Shown here: one piece after another, positions 44,931-54,682 of the stretch
How positions within the stretch are numbered: the stretch's first letter is position 1
How the letters are laid out: each line of letters begins with the position of its first letter
Source: Triticum aestivum
Lineage: Eukaryota; Streptophyta; Magnoliopsida; Poales; Poaceae
Length of the DNA: 64,000 nt
NCBI RefSeq assembly: GCF_018294505.1
Contig: NC_057798.1
Location: 371,770,026 to 371,834,025, forward strand
Direction of reading: 5' to 3'
Notes under the pieces: generated by a model
Databases searched by the model: none
Seen by the model: only the letters and a program-made list of their open reading frames with translations
Told to the model about the DNA's origin: nothing
Position numbers and translations under genes: made by a program

Positions 44931-45300
44931 TTGATCGGGAGGGGCCTGGCGTACCACAAAATGGAGGAAACGGACCTCCTACGGTCAAAACGGGGGTCTT
45001 GTTGATCGGGAGGGGTGTGACGTACCGCAAAACGGAGGAAACGGACCTCCTACGGTCAAAACAGGGGTCCTGTTGATCGAGAGGGGTGTGGCGTACCGCA
45101 AAATGAAGGAAACAGACCTCCTACGGTCAAAACGGGGGTCCCGTTCATCGAGAGGGGTGTGGAGTACCGCAAAACGGACGAAACGGACTTGTGTTGGAGC
45201 CCTACGGTCGAAATGGGGGTCCTGTTCATCGGAGGGGTGTGGCGTATCGTAAAACGGGACTCCACCGGATACTGTTCATCTCCACCGTTGACCTCCTCCA
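44931..45300. repeat. tandem repeat of 71-bp period, five copies
   Basis: TTGATCGGGAGGGGTGTG..GTACCGCAAAACGGA starts at 44931, 45002, 45073, 45144 (as TTCATCG) and 45225, the last unit 81 bp. Each holds CTCCTACGGTCAAAACGGGG. It is part of the CACTA subterminal region. Confidence 0.88.
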
Positions 45301-45760
45301 GCCTCCACGGGCTACCGTCGACCTCCTCCAGCCTCCACGGGCTCGTGTTCATCTAGCCTCCACCGCGCTACTTTTCAACCACCCCTCCACCGTCTATTGT
45401 TCATCCATCCCTCCACCATCTACTGTTCATCCAGCCCTCCACACCAAGGGGTCCTGTTCAACCACCCCTCCACGGCCACCCCTCCACCCTCTACTGTTCA
45501 TCCAGGCCTCCACACCACGGGGTCATGTTCATCCAGAGGCAACGCCACCGCTCACTGTTCATCCAACCCCCCTCCCCCGGCAACGCTCACTGTTCATCCA
45601 ATCGATCGGCTTCAGTTAGCAGCAGTAGCGAAGGAATCGCTCCATGAGGTTCAGTTAACATCCATCGATCGATCGCTCGGGTTCAGTAATGCGTAGCCTG
45701 CAGTGCAATCACTCGGGTTCAGTTAGAGCCCAACGCCTCGCTCGGGTTCAGTTAGGGCCA
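45270..45760. repeat. short dispersed repeats near the CACTA terminus
   Basis: CTGTTCATCCA.CCCTCCAC recurs at least seven times between 45270 and 45600. GCTCGGGTTCAGTTAG-type units recur between 45610 and 45760. Frames through these are chance. Confidence 0.75.
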
Positions 45761-45944
45761 ACGCCTCGCACACACGTGCGTACATGTACTAGAGAAACGT
45801 GCATCGCTCGGCCCCCGACCTCCCACCGTAACCGGTAACTCCCCAAAATTTTCCTCCCCCTCGCTTCTACCACAGTTTTTTCGTCATGGACGGCCCAAAG
45901 AATGTCATGCAGCTGCGTCTCCGGCCCGCCCAAGACAAAAAGCC

Positions 45945-46102
45945 CATTTTCTGTCATGATTTTTTGTCATAGAAGTAGGAGCCCATCACATCTATGATGA
46001 TACCAGGTTTTGTCACAATTATCATCATAGAAGTGTCATATGTATGACAGAAAAAAAATTCATTCGGCCCAAAATGTCACGGATGTGTCTTTTTTTATAG
46101 TG
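45945..46102. other. CACTA terminal segment
   Basis: Contains TCATGATTTTTTGTCATAGA, the palindromic-looking CATATGTATGACAG and the final TTTTTTTATAGTG. Host copia leader CAAGAACGTTTC begins at 46103. Confidence 0.75.
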
Positions 46103-46433
46103 CAAGAACGTTTCTTACCTACGCAAAAGCCACAACGATGATATGCCAATTGCTATTTACCCTTCATAAGGACCCTCTTCATCGAATCCGATCCGACTAA
46201 AGTGGGAAAGACAGACACCCGCTAGCCACCTTATGCAACAAGTACATGTCAGTCGGTGGAACCTGTCTCACGTAAGCGTACGTGTAAGGTCGGTCTAGGC
46301 CACTTCATCCCACAATGCCGCTGAATCAAGATAGGACTAGTAAGGGTAAGCAAATTGACCAAATCATCGCCCACAACTACTTGTGTTCTACTCGTGCATC
46401 GAATCTACGCATAGACCTGGCTCATGATGCCAC
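46103..46433 (-). mobile_element. leader of a second, tandem copia element
   Basis: Matches 58074-58404 (the leader of element X between gag and its 5' LTR) almost throughout, from CAAGAACGTTTCTTACC to GCTCATGATGCC, on the same strand. It therefore lies downstream of the LTR at 46434-48155 in reading direction, where a simple element would have only flanking host DNA. Cut at 46102 by the CACTA end. Confidence 0.8.
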
Positions 46434-48155
46434 TATTGGGGAACGTAGTAATAATTCAAAAAAATTCCTATGTGTCACCAAGATCAATCTAGGAGATTCT
46501 AGTAATGAGAGAGAGAGAGAGAGAAAGAATGCATCTTCATACCCTTGAAGATCGCTAAGCGCAAGCGTTACAAGAACGCAGTTGATGGAGTTGAACTCGC
46601 GGCAATTCAAATCACGGAAGATCCGATCCAAGCGCCAAACGGTCGATGGCTCCGTGTTCAACACACGTACAGCCCGAGGACGTCTCCTCCTTCTTGATCT
46701 AGCAAGGGGAAAGGCTAAGTTGAGGGAGAACTCTGGTAGCACGACAGCGTGGTAGTGGAGCTCGTTGTTCTCCGGTAGAGCTTCGCCAAGCCCAATGGAG
46801 GAGGAGGAGGTGTAGGAGGGGGAGAGCTGCGCTGGGGGCTGAGGTGCGGCTGCCCTCCCACCCCTCCTCTATTTATAGGGTGAAGGGGAGAGGGGCCCGG
46901 CCCCCTTAGATGCATCTAGAGGGGGGAGGCGTCCAAGGGGGGAGACTTGCGCCCCAAGCAGGTGGAGGCGGCCCCACCCCCTAGGGTTTCCAACCCTAAG
47001 CACCTTGGGCCCTTTGGAGGGGGCCCACCAGCCCACCATGGGGCTGGTTCCCACCCATATTCAGCCCACTTGCCCCCGGGGTAAGTTGCCCCACCCGGTG
47101 GACCCCCGGACACCTTTCAGTGGTCCCGGTACAATACCGGTAACCCCGAAACCTTCCGGCTACTGAAACTAGACTTACCATATATAAATCTTCACCTCCG
47201 GACCATTCCGGAACTCCTCATGATGTCCGGGATCTCATCCAGGACTCTGAACAACTTTCGGTAACCACATACAATTTCCCTTTACAACTCTAGCGTCACC
47301 GAACCTTAAGTGTATAGAACCTACGGGTTCGGGAACCATTCAGACATGACCGAGACATCTCTCCGTCCAATAACCAATAGCAGGATTTGGATACGCATAT
47401 TGGCTCCCACATGTTCCACGATGATCTCATCAGATGAACCATGATGTCGGGGATTCAATCAACCCTGTATGCAATTCCCTTTGTCCATCGGTATGTTACT
47501 TGCCTGCGATTCGATTGTTGGTATCCCGTACCTCATTCAATCTCATTACCGGCAAGTATCTTTACTCGTCCCGTAATGCATGATCCCGTGGCTAACTCCT
47601 TAGTCACATTGATCTCATTATGATGATGCATTATCGAGTGGGCTCGGAGATACCTCTCCTCCATACGGAGTGACAAATCCCAGTCTTGATTTGTTCCAAC
47701 CCAACAGACACTTTCGGAGATACCTGCAGTGCACCTTTATGGTCACCCAGTTACGTTGTGATGTTTGATACACCCAAAGCATTCCTACGGCATCCGGGAG
47801 TTGCACAATCTGATGGTCTAAGGAAAGATACTTGACATTAGAAAAGCTCTAGCAAACAAACTACACGATCTTGTGCTATGCTTAGGATTGGGTCGTGTCC
47901 ATCACATCATTCTCCTAATGGTGTGATCTTGTTATCAATGACATTCAATGTCCATGGTCAGGAAACCATAACCATCTATTGATCAATAAGCTAGTCAACT
48001 AGATGCTCACTAGGGACATGTTGTGGTCTATGTATTCACACATGTATTACAATTTTCGGTTAATACAATTATAGCATGAACTATAGACAATTATCATGAA
48101 CAAGGAAATTTAATAATAACCATTTTATTATTGCCTCTAGGGCATATTTCCAACA
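46434..48155 (-). repeat. LTR shared by X (as 3' LTR) and a tandem copy (as 5' LTR)
   Basis: 1722 bp, TATTGGGGAACG (TG mutated to TA) to CATATTTCCAACA in plus orientation. A polypurine tract (reverse complement of GTCTCCCACTTGC) adjoins on the right and a leader adjoins on the left. Includes a TATAAAT box (46871-46877, minus) and a GA microsatellite (46507-46525). Confidence 0.88.
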
Positions 48156-49332
48156 GTCTCCCACTTGCACTAGAGTCAATCATCTAGTTACATTGTCATG
48201 AATCGAACACCCATAGAGTTCTGGTGCTGATCATGTTTTGCTCGTGGAAGAGGTTTAGTCAACAGATCTGTGACATCCATATCCTTATGTACTTTACAAA
48301 TATCTACGTATCCATCTTGAATATATTCACTAATGGAGTTGAAGCGGCACTCTATGAGCTTGGTCTTCTTGTGAAACCTGGGCTCCTTGGCAATGGTAAT
48401 AGCTCCAGTGTTGTCCCAGAAGAGAGTCATCGGGCCCGACGCATTGGGAATCACTCCTAGGTCAGTGATAAACTCCTTCATCCAGACTCCTTCCCACGCT
48501 GCTTCCGAAGTAGCCATGTACTCCGCTTCACATGTAGATCCCACCACGACGCTTTGCTTGCAACTACACCAGCTGACTGCCCCGCCAATCAAAATATACA
48601 CGTATCCGGTTTGTGATTGGAGTCATCCAGATCTATGTCAAAGCTAGCGTCGACATAACCCTTTACGACAAGCTCTTCGGCACCTCCATAAACGAGAAAC
48701 ATATCCTTAGTCCTTTTTAGGTACTCCAGGATATTCTTGACCGTTGTCCAGTGTTCCATTCTGGGATCACTTTGGTACCTCCCTAAGAAACTTATGGCAA
48801 GGTTCACATCAGGTCTGGTACATAGCATGGCATACATAATAGAGCCTACGACCGAGGCATAGGGGATGACACTCATCTTTTCTCTTTCTGCTACCGAGGG
48901 CGGGTGTTGAGCTGTTCTCAATCTCACACCTTGCAAGATAGGCAAGAACCCCTTCTTGGACTGATCCATATTGAACTTCTTCAATATCTTGTCAAGGTAT
49001 GTGCTTTGTGAAAGACCAATGAGGCATCTCGATCTATCTCTATAGATCTTGATGCTTAATATGTAAGCACCTTCTCCAAGGCCCTTCATAGAAAAACACT
49101 TATTCAAGTAGGCCTTTATGCTTTCCAAAAGTTCTATATCATTTCCCATCAATAGTATGTCATCCACATATAGTATGAGAAAGCTGGAGAGCTCCCACTC
49201 ACTTTCTTGTAAATACAGGCTTCTCCATAAATCTGTATAAACCCAAATGCTTTGATCATTTCATCAAAGTGAATGTTCCAACTCCGAGATGCTTGCACCA
49301 TCCCATAGATGGAGCACTGGAGCTTGCATACC
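48156..49332 (-). pseudogene. X: RNase H and C-terminal reverse transcriptase
   Basis: Frame 48188-48601 holds RNase H motifs (STCEAEYMA, DNTGAITIAKEP, VTDLLTKPL). Frame 48589-49167 holds the reverse transcriptase end, with an intact Tyr-Val-Asp-Asp-Ile-Leu box at about 49160-49175. A one-base loss just before this box puts the upstream part (49176-49367) in another frame, and a further shift lies near 48600. Enzymes would copy element RNA to cDNA and remove the RNA. Confidence 0.8.
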
Positions 49333-50409
49333 TTTTTTTGACTATACACAGTAGGGCCAAACCCCACTGCAATTTTTATAATTAATCAACAAAGAGGTTC
49401 AGCAATACAAAAAGGCTTGAGGTAAGCCAATAAAGCAAAAAAGAAAGAAAAGAAATAAAGAAAGAGAAAAACTACCAGCTAACAGCTACTAAATAAACAA
49501 AAGATTATAGGACAAGGTTGTCAAGCCAGAGACAGAAAGCTCTAGCATAGCTCTTCTTAATTCGGAATCTTAGCAAATTTAGTTCCTCCAAGAAGATTCC
49601 TTTCCATCCTTGAATACTTGGTTGAATGTCCTGAAAAATGAGATTGTTCCTAGTGATCCAGATGGCCCATGAAGCCAGGATGATGATTTCCATGAAGAAA
49701 GGCAGATGAAGTTTTAGTTTTAGATCAGCAAAAGCCTCGAGAACTGATGCATTTCTCTGCCTAGAGGGACAGAGCATATCCCAACACTGTGCAGCAAAAG
49801 GACATGTCCAAAAGAGGTGCTGAAGTGTTTCTTCCTGCTGGCAATTTTTTATAGCACAATTATAATTGTCCAAGTGAAAAGTTTTCCTTCTAAGGAGGTT
49901 CCTGGTATTGAGTCTGTCATGTAGTAATCTCCAAAAGAACACCTTGTGCTTGGGTTGACAAGAGCTATTCCGGATCCAGTTAAAGTGTTGTGGCACTATT
50001 TTAACACCCATCATCAGTTTATATGCCTTTGCAACTGAGAATTGATCACTTCCCCAAATATAGCTCCAGGTATTAGTACATTCCAGATATTCAGAACCCC
50101 TCAAAGCTATACAAATGTCTTCCATTGCTTCAAATTCTTGGAATGCTTCCACTGTCAATGGTAAGTGAAAGAGATCCTCCAGAAATTCAGTGTAAATGAT
50201 GGTATACACAGTGGAGTCCCTATTCTTCAGAAAAGAGAAGAGATGAGGGAACATGTCTTGCATGTAACCAGAGTGCCAAAGGTCAGACCAGAAGAATGCA
50301 CTTTTGCCATCTCCAATGTGGCATCTGGCCATGGATTTGAAATTATCAATGAGCTTTAGATTAGCTTTCCACCAGAAAGAACCTGTCCAATTTAGCTTGT
50401 CAGCAGAAT
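49333..50409 (-). mobile_element. 5'-truncated LINE insertion (1077 bp) in X
   Basis: Flanked by the perfect 13-bp duplication GAGCTTGCATACC (49320-49332 and 50410-50422). Its 3' end on the minus strand is a short poly(A) (seven A, 49333-49339). Long target duplication, poly(A) tail and loss of the 5' part are typical of LINE integration. It encodes only the end of ORF2. Confidence 0.92.
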
Positions 50410-50419
50410 GAGCTTGCAT
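49505..50419 (-). pseudogene. LINE ORF2 C-terminus, zinc-binding (zf-RVT) region
   Basis: 304 open codons. Residues about 160-240 show the zf-RVT pattern of plant LINE reverse transcriptases (PKHKVFFWRLLHDRLNTR, then CAIKNCQQEE, HLFWTCPFAAQCW). The polymerase and endonuclease parts are missing. The ATG at 50417-50419 lies in the duplicated target (GGTATGCAAGCTC), so the start codon is not part of the LINE. The stop is at 49505-49507, then about 165 bp of 3' untranslated sequence. It is not a host gene despite its length. Confidence 0.85.
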
Positions 50420-50422
50420 ACC

Positions 50423-50779
50423 TTGTCAGCATTCTTAGGATCGAGAAAACCTTCCGGATGCATCATATACAATTCTTCCTTAAGGAACCCGTTAAGGAAT
50501 GCTGTTTTGACGTCCATTTACCAGATCTCATAATCATGGAATGCGGCAATTGCTAACATGATTCGAACAGACTTCAGCTTCGCTACAGGTGAGAAGGTCT
50601 CATCATAGTCAACTCCTTGAACTTGTCGATAATCCTTAGCGACAAGTCGGGCCTTATAGACGGTCACATTACCATTCGTGGCAGTCTTCTTTTTAAAGAT
50701 CCACTTATTTTCTATGGCTCGTCGATCATCGGGCAAGTCCACCAAAGTCCATACTTTGTTCTCGTATGTGGATCCTATC
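50423..50779 (-). pseudogene. X: middle of reverse transcriptase
   Basis: Encodes VWTLVDLPDDRRAIENKW and VQGVDYDETFSPVA in frame, ending near the shift at 50520. It continues the frame across the LINE on the left and across the small-LTR element on the right. Confidence 0.8.
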
Positions 50780-50935
50780 TGTAGCGACACGACCTAAGAC
50801 GGTCAAGTCTTTGTGGTTAAGTATCATCCCTGGATCGGTATGCTGACACACACAGTACTCACATAAGCAATCAAAACTATCTATTTAATATAACATTCCA
50901 AGATTTAGAATTTTGGGATGTTACAAACCTACCAC
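50780..50935 (-). repeat. LTR of the Gag-only element (3' in its own sense)
   Basis: TGTAGCGACACGACCTAAGA to TTTTGGGATGTTACA. It contains AATATAACATTCCAAGATTTAGAATTTTGG, AT-rich as a terminator region would be. Confidence 0.88.
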
Positions 50936-52340
50936 CCTTAAAATGAATCTCGTCCTCGAGATTCAGAGAGGCTAGCAAGAAATAGGTTAGGTTCGGGTTC
51001 TTCTCAAAATCCATCGATCATCACAGGGGGTCTGGGGTGCTACCACCCTTAGAAGCATTGTTACGGTTCCATCAATGCTCATATACTGTGTTCTTATTCT
51101 TGACAGTGTTGGTCTTCTTAGATTCTCGGGCAAATTCCTACTCTGGTTCTTTCGGTAGTGGCATAACCTTTTCCCTCTATTCTTCTGTCCTTTTATCTTG
51201 GTAAGGTTCTTCCGAGACTGGATCTTCTTAGCTGATGGGTCTGGCGCCAATACTAAACAACTATCGATATCTCATGTTGGTCAACAATTTATGCTTTCTC
51301 CTGCAGGAGATGGGTCTGAGCTTCATTTCTCACCATATGACCTACGTTTGGCAACAACTGCCTTGTACAAGGGGAAAAAATGCCATACCATTCTTAGGTT
51401 CAAACAAGGTAAGTCACTCATATTTACCATCCCACATCGCAAGGTGAATAATAAGGGTAACTCGGCATGGTGATCAATCCATCCCGCACACAAATCATTA
51501 CCTTGTACATGGTTTAGCGAATCTCGCATTCTAACACTCGGTCATCCTCACAAGCATTGCAAAATTTCTGTTGTCAACGAGCTAAGTTCGGATAAATCCA
51601 TGGATTCTGCAAGCCAAACAAACATCTTCGTTCCTTCACAACTCTCAGGTTCTGTGTTACTCCTATAGGATCGTCTGTTGATAAAGCCTATCCTCTTCCA
51701 GGGTTTTTCCTTCAGCAAGAGTGTGCTTGCTTCTTGGCAGGTTCTGGGGCTTGTAGGTTATGGCCCATCTCATCACTTGTAAACCTTGAACTCATCCTCA
51801 GGGCAACTGATCATTATTCCAACCTCCAGCTTCCTAGCATTCTTAAATCCGTCCAATTGTATTGTCTCCCTTCCTTCTATTGGTATGGAACTAAGACGTG
51901 ATTACTTAGACTCATCGTGGAGTTACAGTTGCTTCTTATTATGAACATTATTCCTCTTTATATCAAATAGTACTTCATTCCCTCATACCCTTGGGGTATT
52001 CCCACTTATTGAGATAAAACTCGTACTTATTTTGTCCGTAGTCCACTTCGTGGAATATCATTATCTTTTCCAGAGGTCAAGGGTCCTCACAGGGTACTAC
52101 CACCCTTGGAATTGCACAAGTTCTTCCATAGACCATATTTCTCATATCCTCGAAAATTGTCAAAATCTTTCTTCCTAGAGTAACAACTCGTAAAATTCCT
52201 CGTATGAAATCATGACAAATGAACTTTATTGATTTCATGAATTTATTGCAATCTTCAGCATTTTCATTACATGCCTCAACTCAACACCTCAATATAAATA
52301 ATTGTTCCCACTACTACTACTATATTCCTCACAGACTTGA
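50936..52340. other. non-coding 3' half of the Gag-only element
   Basis: No conserved frame. The motif CTACCACCCTT occurs near 50928-50940, 51043 and 52097, each in a context of GGGT.CTACCACCCTT.GAA. On the minus strand this is AAGGGTGGTAG, the presumed polypurine tract. A pol region would fit in this space in an autonomous relative but is absent. Confidence 0.6.
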
Positions 52341-53305
52341 CTATTTAACACGAATATCCTCATTGGGACAATCTCTGGCAAAGTGCCCTACTTCATTACA
52401 GCAGAAACATATTACTTCTGACAAGTCTCGGGGTTTCCTTGTGATCACATGGCCTCCTTGGGTCCTCGTCTTCCTTTTTGGGCAACCGTTGAAGTAGTAT
52501 CCTGAATCTTTGCACCTGAAACATATGATATGACTCAGGTCCTTCTTTGTAGAAATTGGGTTGTTCTTGGAATCTAATCTATTTCTCTTTCTGGATTTTT
52601 CCGTGCCAACCAGGGCTTCTATTTCATGTGGGTCATACTCTACTTCCTTTGTCAGGAATGCTACTAGACCCCCCTTCAGACAATTTTGGGAGATGTGTCC
52701 TTCTTCTCCACATGAATAGCATGACTTGGTGCAGGGTTTAATTGGGTCTTCTTCGGGTGTGTCCTCCACCTCTTCATCACAGGTTCTTCTAAAGTTTCCT
52801 TGAGATCTCCTTTCATTGCTTCTTTGTTCTACTGGATGGTTCTTTGTACCATGGGGTAAATGTGACACTGAGCAGGGTAGTGGATAGTCCCTTCACACAA
52901 GAAACAAGTAATCTGCCTAGTTGGGCATTCTTCTGCTGGGTGAATTTCTTCACAATGAGGGCATTCATCCTTGTGTTGTTTATGGTTGTGTCCTATTGCT
53001 CCACAAAGCTTGCATGCACAAGGTTTCTTCATATCATTTCCATAAGGCTTCATCTTCTGGGACACAAGCCGAGACTTTAGCAGAAACTTAAATTCTTCCC
53101 AAATGGTCACTCTTTGTCATCCATTTATGGTTTGGCACATCTTCCACCAAGTAGCAGCACCTCTTTCAAAGAACTGAAGAGCATGCTGGGACATATCCTT
53201 TCCAGCTATAGTGTTATTCTTCATGTGATCTTCCATGTTCTGAATCCATCGGTCCATCTCAAATTGAGTCATTGGTCTAGAAAATATAAGCTCATCTCCA
53301 CTCAT
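52341..53305 (-). pseudogene. Gag-like protein with five or more zinc knuckles
   Basis: From ATG at 53303-53305: a retrotransposon-gag domain (LQFFERGAATWWKMC, then TIWEEFKFLLKSRL), one in-frame TGA near 53119, then Cys/His motifs CPHCEEIHPAEEC and CFLCEGTIHYPAQC. A frameshift at about 52850 leads into frame 52341-52868 with CYSCGEEGHISQNC, CFRCKDSGYYFNGC (His replaced by Tyr) and CFCCNEVGHFARDC. Most Gags have one or two knuckles, so this number is unusual. The knuckles would bind element RNA in a particle. The C-terminus ends without any link to protease. One stop and one shift suggest recent decay. Confidence 0.75.
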
Positions 53306-53489
53306 CCTCTATTGGTTCCAAGGGTTTGGGGTGAGATAAGAGAGATAGGGAGGAATACACACAATACAAACAAAAGTTTTGAAAAGACAGATTTTATTTT
53401 GTGGCTGCCGAAAAACATCAAACAAATGACAGCTCACGATCATCACATCTAACGTAGGTATATATAACATGGGTTTGATCTTCTAAAGG

Positions 53490-53865
53490 TTAATAAATCT
53501 TCAAAGTCGCCAAACTCTTCAAGTCTTGTTCTTGTACCCAATGGCTTCTCCCGATCGTGCTTGTCCTTCTCAAGTTCTTTTGCCATATCATCTCTATTGA
53601 CGCGAAGTCTCTCGTGACGTCCTTTAATATTCTGGAGTTATGTTTCAAACTTCTGGGTTTCAACATCCTTGGCATAAACCATGGTCCTACTGTCCTTCAG
53701 TTCTTGACGAATCTCTGGTATCTCGAGGTTTTGATCCTCCAGCTTGGCTACTTTCAGATTCTGGGTCCTGACTTCTTCACGAAATACTTCCTTGCCAAAT
53801 ACGGTTTCCTGAAGATCCATCTTAAACTTCTTGATGTAATACTCCAGATCCTGGTGATACACCAA
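53490..53865 (-). pseudogene. coiled-coil N-terminal part of the Gag-only element
   Basis: Overlapping frames 53638-53865 and 53490-53675 encode charged heptad-like sequence (RTQNLKVAKLEDQNLEIPEI). It precedes the Gag domain in the element's reading direction and may be the start of the same protein, now shifted. Confidence 0.4.
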
Positions 53866-54517
53866 CTAAGTTTAAAACTTCATCTCTTGCTGATAGGTGA
53901 TCCATTAGCCCTTTTGTCATCCAATTCTTCCGAAGAATGCATGCTTAACTCCTCACGGTGACAATAACATGAGCGAGCGATAGCATCATGGATATCCGTG
54001 TTTATGCCCATGTCTCTGCCATGAGCTATCATTCCATAGTTGATATCTCCTGTCTTGGGGCTTTCTTGAGAAAAACCTTAAGTTTTAACGTTCCATGTTT
54101 CGGTCTTTCTCCGACACACCTTCATCTCGGATATTAACAACTTTAATAGTCTGACAAGTTCCATAAGGGTAGCCTTCCTAGGTCATACAAATCTGGAAAT
54201 TCTACAGAGCCTTCAAATTCTCCTAGTCTTCGGAGTCTTCAACCGTGGTAGTTTCCATTACTATATTGCATGGTAAAATCCTCTTCATTCCAAAGTGGTC
54301 TTAGTTATCCGATATCTTGTACTTCTTGGAGTGGTCTCATCAGTCGTATCTTCGTGTGGTCAAAAGGGGAAAGGGGTATGGTCTAACTAAAAGGAAATAT
54401 TTGATAAACCTCAGAAAAGAAGAGAGGTAAGAGATCTTTTTGAAAATAAGGTTTTAGAGAAATTCTTTCCTATGGGCTTGACAGTTTCTAGGGGTCACGT
54501 CGTACAGTCAACATGTG
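53866..54517. other. leader of the Gag-only element
   Basis: Untranslated region between primer site and the first Gag-like frames. No structure recognised beyond short purine runs. Confidence 0.5.
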
Positions 54518-54529
54518 CTCTAATACCAT
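54518..54529 (-). other. primer binding site of the Gag-only element
   Basis: On the minus strand TGGTATTAGAGC lies two bases after the LTR end, one base from the usual initiator-Met-tRNA complement TGGTATCAGAGC. Confidence 0.7.
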
Positions 54530-54531
54530 CT

Positions 54532-54677
54532 TGTAGCGACCCGACCTCAGACGGTCAAGTCTCTGTGCTTAAGTGGCATCCCTGGATCGGTATGCTCACA
54601 CACACAGTACTCACACAAGCAATCAAAACTATCTATTTAATATAACATTCCAAAATTTAGAATTTTGGGATGTTACA
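54532..54677 (-). repeat. LTR of the Gag-only element (5' in its own sense)
   Basis: TGTAGCGACCCGACCTCAGA to TTTTGGGATGTTACA. It differs from the other LTR by scattered substitutions and small indels. A possible promoter must lie within these 146 bp. Confidence 0.88.
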
Positions 54678-54682
54678 CTATC

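Larger units (their letters stand above)
40916..46102. mobile_element. right-hand part of a CACTA transposon with repeat arrays
   Basis: The right terminus reads TGTGTCTTTTTTTATAGTG at 46102, the inverted complement of a CACTA-type start (CACTATAAAAAAAGACACA). Inside it lie CATAGAAGTGTCATATGTATGACAG-type segments and several tandem repeat fields, as expected for CACTA subterminal regions. No transposase frame is seen and I found no left terminus, so the element is truncated or its left end is unrecognised; 40916 is the first repeat module. The DNA right of 46102 continues a copia leader whose uninterrupted form is at 58074. Confidence 0.75.
50780..54677 (-). mobile_element. small-LTR, Gag-only retrotransposon (TR-GAG-like), 3.9 kb
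   Basis: Direct LTRs of 156 bp (50780-50935) and 146 bp (54532-54677), TG..CA ends, flanked by the perfect duplication CTATC (50775-50779 and 54678-54682). In minus orientation a primer site TGGTATTAGAGC follows the 5' LTR and a purine-rich AAGGGTGGTAGG precedes the 3' LTR. The interior encodes a Gag-like domain with several zinc knuckles and no visible protease, integrase or polymerase. Plant elements with LTRs plus gag only have been described as TR-GAGs. It must use enzymes of another element. Confidence 0.85.

Noticed and set aside
44931..45300. Regular repeats suggestive of a CRISPR-like array
   Set aside because: The 71-bp units are contiguous with no unique spacers and lie in a plant CACTA arm.
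49505..50419. 304-codon frame as a host gene
   Set aside because: It is the zf-RVT end of LINE ORF2, with poly(A) and 13-bp target duplications on both sides.
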